Shown piece by piece: positions 42,962 through 51,200 of a stretch of 64,000 nucleotides of DNA. Source of the stretch: an uncultured Lachnospiraceae bacterium (lineage in GTDB: Bacteria > Bacillota > Clostridia > Lachnospirales > Lachnospiraceae); NCBI GenBank assembly GCA_910588405.1, contig CAJUPT010000005.1, positions 1-64,000 on the forward strand, given 5' to 3'. Numbering within the stretch: position 1 is the first letter of the stretch; each line of letters opens with the position of its first letter. Made by a program: the position numbers and the translations under genes. A model generated the notes under the pieces. It ran no database searches, was not told the origin of the DNA, and saw only the letters and a list, made by a program, of their open reading frames with translations.

Positions 42962-44317
42962 ATGTCAAAAAATTATTATGATCTGATGTCCGGAATCAAA
43001 GCTGATGAGGACTTCAAAGAGAAACTGATTGTAAACCTGCAGGAAAAACAGAAAGAGAAACAAAATCAGGAACAGAAGACTGTGAAAGGAGTGCTTATGA
43101 AAATGAAAGTAAGGAAAATGGCGGCGGCAGCGGCGGTATCCCTGGCCGTGCTCACCTGCGGCGGCGCAGCTTTAGCCGCACTGAAAGGTTCTTTTGGCGT
43201 CGGGGTTTCATCCCTGCAAAGCGTGGGCATCAAGCTGCCGGACAATGCGGCCGAGTGGGCAGAGCCGGTAGAGAGCCAGTCGATTGGAGATGAAGATCTT
43301 AAGGTTGCCCTGGAATCTGTTGTCTGCGACGACGGCTTCGCGATCCTTCAATTTAAAGTAAATGTGGGCGCGGAAAAGCTGAAGTCCTATAAGGAGGGAT
43401 TGGACAAAGATTATCAGGTTCCACTGTGTTATCTGTCCTTCAATGACCCGATCACCAAGGAGAACGGATACGAGGAAACCCGGCTGGGGGGCGCGAATTA
43501 TAACCTGATTGTGGACGGGGAAGATGTCTGGGTGAGAGGCCGATCCGAGCACTCGATTGAATGTACGGGGGACGGCGAATTTATCGTCCATCAGATGTGG
43601 TTTCTGGATGACAGCATTTTAAACGGGAAAAAGGAATTTACCCTTACTCTTGGCGACGTGGTGGTCGGACTGGACAATGACTGCATACCGGTTGACGGGA
43701 CTTTTGAAGTAAAGCTTTCAAAAGAGAGCGCGCTGGAACAGACAGATTCGTTTACGCCGGGAAAAAATGCCTCTGTGAAATACAAGAAGGTGGAAAAGAC
43801 CATCGAGAAGGTTTCCGTGACCCCGCTGCAGGATATCATTGTCATAAAATCCGTCCATAAGGATGTAGATGCAAAAGATTTTATTTTGACGGATGAAGAT
43901 TATGTGGGAACCATGCTTTACATGGCGTATGATAAAAACGGAAACAATATTGCCTGCCATGAGATGGAGACAGAGCGGAAAATCACATATAAAGATGGTT
44001 CGACAGAAATTTTAGAACCGGGAGACTATGCCTTCTGCCAGGAAGAATTCGAGCATGCACAGTTTGAGACTACGGAAGTACTCGCCGTGGAGAAAACGGA
44101 AGATAACAGCGAAATTTTGTTAAAGGTCTATGAAAAAAATGATCATACCTCCGCGATTAAACATATGATGGAATGCCGTATTGACCTGAAACAAAAGGAT
44201 GTGGATGCAAAAAGTAAGGATACGTATATCTATAATCCGGAAGAATCTGTTATAACGGATGAATACAGGGAGCTGATCAAACAGCTGTACGGGATGGAGG
44301 TGGAGCTCGACGGCTGA
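42962..44317 (+). CDS. Membrane anti-sigma factor-like protein (DUF4179-like)
   Basis: A 451-aa protein. Residues 1-55 are a short cytoplasmic region with YYDLMSGIKADEDFKEKLI, the place where such proteins grip their sigma factor. A hydrophobic segment (about 58-80, AAAAAVSLAVLTCGGAALAAL) is followed by a large extracellular beta-rich domain (about 90-451). The start at MSKNYYDLM has AGGTGAAACAT upstream. Pairing with the ECF gene supports an anti-sigma role. The signal it senses is unknown. Confidence 0.8.
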   Translation: MSKNYYDLMSGIKADEDFKEKLIVNLQEKQKEKQNQEQKTVKGVLMKMKVRKMAAAAAVSLAVLTCGGAALAALKGSFGVGVSSLQSVGIKLPDNAAEWAEPVESQSIGDEDLKVALESVVCDDGFAILQFKVNVGAEKLKSYKEGLDKDYQVPLCYLSFNDPITKENGYEETRLGGANYNLIVDGEDVWVRGRSEHSIECTGDGEFIVHQMWFLDDSILNGKKEFTLTLGDVVVGLDNDCIPVDGTFEVKLSKESALEQTDSFTPGKNASVKYKKVEKTIEKVSVTPLQDIIVIKSVHKDVDAKDFILTDEDYVGTMLYMAYDKNGNNIACHEMETERKITYKDGSTEILEPGDYAFCQEEFEHAQFETTEVLAVEKTEDNSEILLKVYEKNDHTSAIKHMMECRIDLKQKDVDAKSKDTYIYNPEESVITDEYRELIKQLYGMEVELDG

Positions 44318-44358
44318 CCAGAGAACCGGATGTGATGCCTTGTCGTAGATAAAAAGGA

Positions 44359-44401
44359 AAGCGGTCTGCTATCCGCGTAATGGGGATAGCAGGCCGCTTT
44401 A
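44359..44401 (+). terminator. Terminator after the anti-sigma gene
   Basis: AAAGCGG...TGCTATCC pairs with GGATAGCA...CCGCTTT over an 8-nt loop. The stretch 44402-44647 beyond it has no gene; its start (AAGTATCCGGCAAAACG) is also present at the damaged duplicate near 56290. Confidence 0.75.
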
Positions 44402-44647
44402 TGACGCTAAGTATCCGGCAAAACGAGCCGGTACTTGTGGCAATGGATGAATATAAAAGTTTGACGGCATGATGGAATGGGGAAGATGCTGAAATATTGA
44501 CGGCTCAAATTCCTCATGATAAGATAAACAGAACGCAAAAAGTGTATTCAGATGGAATAATAGCCGTGGAAATTTGAAAAAGGCGGTATGAGAATATGCA
44601 AGTCTGACGCAGGATAAATAACCATTCTATAATTGGGAGGTATATAA

Positions 44648-45490
44648 ATGAACAGGCAGATTACAGATGAGAAAATTGACAGCTACAGGGAATACCTCTG
44701 CCAGGAAGAAAAAGCGGCGGCAACTGTGAAAAAGTATGTGCGGGAGGTGGGAATCTTTGCGAAATGGCTTTCCGGGAGGGAGGTCACAAAGGAGCTGACA
44801 GCCCGGTGGAAGGAAGAACTGCAGATGTCCGGTTATGTTCCCATAACCGTGAACGCTATGCTTTCATCTGTCAACGGCTTTTTTTCATTTATGGACTGGC
44901 AGGACTGCCGGGTGAAATTTTTAAAAATTCAGCGGCGGATGTTCCGGGATGAATCGAAAGATCTGGACGCGGATGAATATCAGCGGTTGGTGGATACGGC
45001 TTATCGGCTGAATAACCGGCGTCTGGGTCTGGTGATCGAGACGATCTGCGGAACCGGAATCAGGGTATCGGAGCTGGAATATATCACAGTGGATGCCGTA
45101 AGAGCGGGGAAAGCGGAGATTGTGCTGAAAGGTAAAGTCAGGGTGATCCTGATGCCTGGCCGGCTTGTCAGGAAGCTCCTGGATTATGCCGGGGAACAGA
45201 ATATTTCTTTTGGTCAGATATTCCGTACCAGAAGCGGAAAGAATCTGTCAAGGCGGCAGATTTGGGCGGAGATGAAAAAGCTGTGTGCCGCCGCCGATGT
45301 AGAATCCTCAAAAGTGTTTCCCCACAACCTGCGTCATCTGTTCGCGAAAACTTTTTATCAGGTCCACGGAGATATCGTGAGACTGGCCGATGTGCTGGGC
45401 CACAGCAGCATCGACACCACCCGGATTTATCTGCTTTCTACGGGAGCCGAGCATGTCCGTCAGCTGGACTGTCTGGGATTGGTGAGTTGA
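44648..45490 (+). CDS. Tyrosine recombinase (XerC/D-like integrase), catalytically complete
   Basis: A 280-aa site-specific recombinase. The N-terminal SAM-like DNA-binding domain covers residues about 5-95. The catalytic residues are present: Arg139 in GTGIRVSELEY, Lys in VLKGKVRVI, His226 and Arg229 in HNLRH, His252 in LGHSSIDTT and Tyr261 in RIYLL. GGGAGG precedes the start. It stands ahead of a second, inactive-looking recombinase and a regulator of surface proteins, so DNA inversion or excision nearby is possible, but no inverted recombination sites are evident. Confidence 0.9.
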   Translation: MNRQITDEKIDSYREYLCQEEKAAATVKKYVREVGIFAKWLSGREVTKELTARWKEELQMSGYVPITVNAMLSSVNGFFSFMDWQDCRVKFLKIQRRMFRDESKDLDADEYQRLVDTAYRLNNRRLGLVIETICGTGIRVSELEYITVDAVRAGKAEIVLKGKVRVILMPGRLVRKLLDYAGEQNISFGQIFRTRSGKNLSRRQIWAEMKKLCAAADVESSKVFPHNLRHLFAKTFYQVHGDIVRLADVLGHSSIDTTRIYLLSTGAEHVRQLDCLGLVS

Positions 45491-45656
45491 TATTAGACGA
45501 AATCTGTAATTTGTCTCAAATAAAAAGAAAAAATACGGTTTTTTCCCATCATTTGGTGAAATTATAGCATAGACGGTCATTTGGTTCAAGACATTTTGAT
45601 AAAATTGATCAATTGAAAAAATAGTTTTGCAGTCATAAAGAATTGTCTGGTCCGTG

Positions 45657-45714
45657 AAAAGGCATAAAAATCAAAGTTGTAATTTTTTACAGCGTTGGTT
45701 TTTATGCCTTTTTA
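45657..45714 (+). terminator. Terminator between the two recombinase genes
   Basis: AAAAGGCATAAAAA pairs with TTTTTATGCCTTTTT over a 30-nt loop. The remaining 45491-45887 is AT-rich; no gene seen. Confidence 0.75.
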
Positions 45715-45887
45715 TTGGGTAAGACCAACTCCGGAGGATAATTTCGCGCATTATTACTGCGAAGGTCTTTGCCAAATCTCTTTTGCAGAAAGAACTGCCT
45801 GCCAAAGAGCAAGATGATATACAGATTTTGAACATAATCTGAACAGGACTGTTAGTCCGGTTTCTGCGATATAGGGAGGAATTTGAG

Positions 45888-46712
45888 GTGGATGAAGGAA
45901 ATGTAAAAAGCGGTGAGGTAATGACTGCAAAGCTGATCGAGGATTTCATCGAATCGATGCGGGAAAAAAACCGTGGGAAGAGCTCTCTGGACAATTATAA
46001 CCGTATTCTGACATCCATTTATCAATGGCTGCCAAAGGATAAAATTCTGGATGAAACGACGGGGATGAAACGGCGTCAGTGGCTGTTGGAGGAAAAGGGC
46101 TTCTGCCACAGGACAGTGAACGCTCAGATGTCGGTTCTGAATACGTTTCTGCGCTATCTGGGCCATCGGGACTGGCAGGTGGACGAATTCGTCCGTGTGA
46201 GCAACGATGTACAGCCGGAGCTGACCAGGGCGGAATATCTAAGGCTTTTATCGGCGGCAAAACATATGGGAAAGGAAAAAACCTATCTGCTGATCAAAAC
46301 GATGGGTGGTGCAGGGGTGCGTGTACAGGAGCTTTCCCAAGTGACGGTGGAGGCGGCTTGTCAGGGAATGGTAAAACTGGACAGTCACAATGGCCTGCGT
46401 CTGCGGATCATGGTGATTCCGAAGGCCCTGCAGGGAGAGCTTCTGGAATATGCCCATAAGGAAAGCATTATAAGCGGTTCTTTGTTTTTGTCAAGGGACG
46501 GGAAGCCGTTGTCCCGGACGATGGTACATCATTATGTCAACTCTGTCAGCCAGGAGGCGAGGGTGGATTTGGAAAAGGCGAATCCCAGGTGTCTGTGGAA
46601 AATGTATCAGAGTACCAGGGACGGGATTCAGGCCAATATCAATGTGCTGATTCAGCAGGCTTACGAGAATATGATGGACCAGGAGCAGCTTACCATAGGC
46701 TGGGACATGTGA
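45888..46712 (+). CDS. Tyrosine recombinase homolog lacking catalytic residues
   Basis: A 274-aa relative of the neighbouring integrase. The N-terminal core-binding domain (SLDNYNRILTSIYQWLP) and the GAGVRVQELSQ Arg region are recognisable. The H-x-L-R-H box is replaced by NPRCLWKMY, the G-H motif is absent, and no Tyr sits at the nucleophile position near the end (QEQLTIGWDM). It probably binds DNA without cutting it. The GTG start has GGGAGGA 8 bp upstream. It may serve as an accessory or regulator of the active recombinase. Confidence 0.8.
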   Translation: MDEGNVKSGEVMTAKLIEDFIESMREKNRGKSSLDNYNRILTSIYQWLPKDKILDETTGMKRRQWLLEEKGFCHRTVNAQMSVLNTFLRYLGHRDWQVDEFVRVSNDVQPELTRAEYLRLLSAAKHMGKEKTYLLIKTMGGAGVRVQELSQVTVEAACQGMVKLDSHNGLRLRIMVIPKALQGELLEYAHKESIISGSLFLSRDGKPLSRTMVHHYVNSVSQEARVDLEKANPRCLWKMYQSTRDGIQANINVLIQQAYENMMDQEQLTIGWDM

Positions 46713-46805
46713 AAATGCTGCGGCGAATTTTTGAAACAGGCTGAGGCGCAAGGGGGGATGACCGGATCGTAGCCGATTCCGTCAGGGTGCCGAAAAGGTG
46801 TGGTT

Positions 46806-48050
46806 ATGTCAGAAAAAACATTACAAATACAAATGTTCGGCGGTTTTTCCATGCGGTATGGAGATGAGACCGTTATCATGAACAAACAGGAGAGCTCTAA
46901 ATCGGTCAGATTGCTGCAGATGCTCCTTCTATCCATGCCGGACGGGGTCCCGAAACGTGAGGTCATAGATAATCTGTATGGCTGGAATGACGGGATGGAT
47001 GGGGCAAACCGCAATAAAAATCTAAACAACCTGATCTACCGCCTGAGGGGACAGCTGACGGCGGGCGGCCTGCCGGAAAAGGATTATGTGGAGATACAAG
47101 GAGGTATGTGCTGCTTTAAAAGCGTGATCCCGTTGCAGATGGATATTCTGGAATTTGAGAAGACAGTGGAGGAAGCGAAAGTATCGTCCGGAAAGACGCG
47201 AAAGATGCTGTTATGGAGAGCGAACGAAGTATACTGCGGTGAACTGCTTCCGGCAAATTCCTCAGACATGTGGTTTTTTCAGAAGAGTAGATATTATAAA
47301 GAATTGTACATATGGTCCGTGGAGGAACTGGAGAAGGAGCTTTTAAAAAGCAGGGATTACAAGAGCAGGCTTTTGCTCTATTCCAGGGCCGCGTCCATCT
47401 ATCCTTTTGAGGGGTGGCAGCTGAAACAGATGCGCTGTAATCTGGAATTGTACCGTTACGACGAAGCGATGAACATTTACCGGGAGACGATGGAGCTGTA
47501 CGCCCGGGAAATGAGCGGCGCGGGACCGGTGGAAGAGATGCAGGAATGTTTTGAGACGTTAAAGCTGATGGATGACAATCATTGCAGGGAGGATGAGGAC
47601 GGCTGGAGAAACGTGGACAGGGCGTTTATGGCGAAACGGGTAAATCTCAGACAGACCCTTTTCGAGGAAAAGAATGTAAAGGGAGCCTATTACTGTACTT
47701 ATCCCAGTTTTGTGGACTACTGCCATCTGGTGGTGAGGGCGAAGGAGAGGAGTCGTTTTTCTGCGATCCTGATGTTCCTTACCCTGACCTGCAAGAAAGC
47801 AAAGGTATCGATGGATCTTTCGGAACAGATGCTGCTTTTAAAGAGAGTTTTGGGTGAAAGTCTCCGGGTGGGGGACGCTTATACCAGATACGGAAACAGG
47901 CATTTTATTTTGGTATTGGTAAAGACGGAGATGGAGTTTTGCAGTACTGTATTCAGGAGGGTGGAGGCAACTTATAAAAAGAAGGGCGGGAAAGGCGACC
48001 TGTGGTATTATGCGGATATGACCCAGGAGCTGGACCGGGCGGAGCAGTGA
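46806..48050 (+). CDS. BTAD-domain (SARP-like) regulator with GGDEF-like C-terminus
   Basis: A 414-aa regulator. Residues about 5-95 are an OmpR-type winged helix (QIQMFGGFSMRYGDETV, KREVIDNLYG). Residues about 115-260 form a bacterial transcriptional activation domain of TPR-like helices (KSRLLLYSRAASIYPFEGW). The last 120 residues resemble a GGDEF domain in which the active loop RYGGDEF reads RYGNRHF at about residue 360, so no cyclase activity is expected. It lies 93 bp after the inactive recombinase and 197 bp ahead of the large surface protein, its most likely target. Confidence 0.8.
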   Translation: MSEKTLQIQMFGGFSMRYGDETVIMNKQESSKSVRLLQMLLLSMPDGVPKREVIDNLYGWNDGMDGANRNKNLNNLIYRLRGQLTAGGLPEKDYVEIQGGMCCFKSVIPLQMDILEFEKTVEEAKVSSGKTRKMLLWRANEVYCGELLPANSSDMWFFQKSRYYKELYIWSVEELEKELLKSRDYKSRLLLYSRAASIYPFEGWQLKQMRCNLELYRYDEAMNIYRETMELYAREMSGAGPVEEMQECFETLKLMDDNHCREDEDGWRNVDRAFMAKRVNLRQTLFEEKNVKGAYYCTYPSFVDYCHLVVRAKERSRFSAILMFLTLTCKKAKVSMDLSEQMLLLKRVLGESLRVGDAYTRYGNRHFILVLVKTEMEFCSTVFRRVEATYKKKGGKGDLWYYADMTQELDRAEQ

Positions 48051-48247
48051 CAAAAGAGGGACGGTAAAATTTTGCCGGAAAACTGAAAAAGAAAGCTGTA
48101 AAAGGTCAAATGAGGCAGTTCGCAGGATACCCCTTTTGATAAGATTAGATTAGGATATCTGTGTGGAAACATCCGGTTGAAGGGATTGCAGAGGATGTTG
48201 AGAAAATACAGGATATCACTCTTATATTAAAGAAAGGGGAGATTGTG

Positions 48248-51200
48248 ATGAAGTTCAAAAGATGGAAGAAACTGCTTGTTATGCTTTTGATAACGACCAT
48301 GTTTCTCCAGAACGTAGCCGTATACGCAGACGGCGGGGGTCCGTCGGTGACGATGGAGACGTCGGAGACGGACGCTGCGGCGGATTCATCGGATATGGCA
48401 GACACAGCGGATGAATCGGAACCGGCGGATATATCGGATGAGTCGGATGTGCCGGATACATCGGACACGACAGATGCGCCGGATGTGGCAAACGTGGAGG
48501 GTCCGGTGGATGAATCGGATGCGGCAGACGCACCGGACACAACGGATGCATCGGATACGGAAGACGTGGCGGATCCGGCAGATGAATCGGATGCGGCAGA
48601 TGTACCGGACACAACGGATGTACCGGATACGGAAGACGTGGCGGGTGCACCGGATACAATGGATGTACCAGATACGGCGGATCCGGTGGACGTACCGGAT
48701 ATAACGGATACGGCGGATGCACCGAATGCGGCAGACGTACCGGACACGACAGAGGTGCCGGATACAACGGATGTGCCGGATATAGCGGACACACCGGACG
48801 AGACTGAGGAAGTGGAGGAAAGTATACCCGCTGAAGTTCAGGCTTTTGTGGATGCCATGGCGAACCTGCCTAATGCTTCCGAAGTCACCATCGATAACGT
48901 CGTGAAGATCAGCAACGTGCTGAATGATGAAGTCATCAGTGATGGCTACGCTCTGGCTGGCAAGAGTGGCGAGGAAGAAGGCTGGATGACTGACGAGATT
49001 CGGAGCGCATGTGCCAAGTATGAGGAACTGTTTCTGGCTGTGTCTGCGGTGACAGACACGGAGAGCGAGATATATTATCCTGACTATTCTGAGCCTGACA
49101 TATTACCTGAGAAAACTGTTGCTCAAGTGAATAATATGTTTCCAGGGCTTAGCGGAAAAGGTACAAATGGAAAGCTCGACACTAATGGCGGCACAATTAC
49201 AAAGTACGTTGGTGAGAGCGGCTTCTATCGTCGGTGTCCTTTGGATAGACTTTATGGCGCGCGGTGTGGGCATTTGATGCTGACGCTTGCGCCAGAGGGA
49301 TATTGTGAGTTTACTGTTACCTATACCAATCCCCAAATCATCAGTGCAGTTGATTATGGTGTGGGCTATTGGTATGGTGATGGTCTTAGCGGTGTTCCAT
49401 GCTTACAGGCTAACTTTGATGCTCAAAAGCCGGGAAATACAACTGTTGCTCAGACATATTACGTTAATTTCTTGCAAGATTATGGCCAGTATAGGTGTGG
49501 AACTTGCGGACTGGCTACAACGTTCCCCAAAGACTACACCTGGCATAAATATAAGGATACTTTTAGCGTCACCGTCCGTGCTCGCTACCAGTTGAACTAC
49601 GACACTGATGGTGGTTCCTATGTCAGCCCAACCATTATCGATAATACCACCACTTCCGCCGCTTTGAATGTCACCAACGTCATCCCCACCAAGGCTGGCT
49701 ATGAGTTCAAAGGCTGGAAGGATGAAAACGGCAACATGGTCAGTGGCTCAGTTACCCTGAATTGGAGTGAGGGATATGGTAGTAAGAATAACCCTGTTTC
49801 TAAAACACTCTATGCCGTATGGGAGGAGACAAAAACCTACACCGTTATTTACAAGGATGGCGCTGATAGCAAGGTCTTTGGCGATGAGTCTCATGGAAAC
49901 TTGAAAGTGGGAGAAGATACCCCTTCGTTCCTGGGCAGAACCACTCGCGACGGCTATACTTTCATGGGCTGGGCGCCTGCCATCAATCCCAAGGTGGCCG
50001 CTGAAGATGCCAACGACAAAGGCGAGATTATTTATACCGCTACTTGGCAGAAGAACACCTATACAGTTATCTGGAAACATGTCGACGAGGATCAAGCCAG
50101 TGGTGTTTTAGTGGCAAATAACCTCCCGTGGGCTGAACTGCACAAAGTGAGCAATGTAACTGTCAGTAGTGAGCCCACTTGGGAGACGGTTAAACAGAAC
50201 AGCAATCTTAACGATCCTAAGTCTTATACGCTGAACAATGTGAAATACACCTGGACAGATAAATGGCGTGAGGAGTGGGATACTGAGAAAACCATCAAAA
50301 CCTATTGGGCCGTTTATCAGCCAGAGAACCAGTCCAATGCCCCGGATAAGCCCACCGAGCAGGAAGTTAATAGCGAAGTTAAGAAAAACAGCTATAAGGT
50401 TGCAGTGGTAGTGTACTGCAAGCCTGGGCGTCACGAACTGGGCAAATTTGATTGCTACAATGACGATGACGGCAAATCCGATGTAAACATCCACCCCGGT
50501 CGTATCAAAATCGGAGAGGTTAAGGGCAACGCCGCCAGCGGTTACACCTGCGACGTGACCTTCCTGGCGGAGAAATACTGCGCAGCATACAATAAGCTGA
50601 AAAATACTACCGGAAACAAGGCTCACACCCTGGTGGACGGCGAAGGCGACAAAACCGTTACCTTCAAATGGAATGCGTCAGAAAAAAAGTGGGAGCTGGA
50701 CAATACGACCCAACCCCCGGTGACTTTCAACGTGGAGTGCCTGAACCCTAAACTGACCAGTCTGCAGAAGGAGCGCCTGACTAAAGCTCCTGATGGCGTG
50801 GATTTAGAGCTTGACGGCATAACAGTCAACTATGATCCGAACGTAGTATTCGTGGGCGACGATGCTCCCCAGGTGACTCTGCTGTACAAAATTACCGTTA
50901 CCGGCACCGCGGGCGCAAAATACAAGGTGACTGACGCAGGTGCGACTCATGTGGGCGGCGATCCGCTGACCGGAGAAATTGCCGAAAACAAAACTGAGGC
51001 GGTTATTTACGTGACCAAGACTTTCACCAAGGACAACGTTGTGGACGGCAAGCTGACTAACAACGCTACGCTGGAGAGTGGCGACCCTGTCACTCCTGGG
51101 AATCCCAACGGCACCGAAGGTCCTGCCAATGGAAACGCTACCGGCGAGGCCGGTGCCAAGAAGCAGTACAATGTTACTATTAACTTCAAGACTGATGACA

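Noticed and set aside
48051..48247. Invertible promoter ahead of the giant surface protein
   Set aside because: Only short imperfect inverted words (AACATCC/GGATGTT, GATATC pairs) are present; no convincing inverted repeats with a promoter between them.
48145..48794. Long minus-strand frames rich in Ser/Val/Gly or Pro/His opposite the Asp-rich repeat
   Set aside because: They are by-products of the triplet-periodic repeat of the surface gene.
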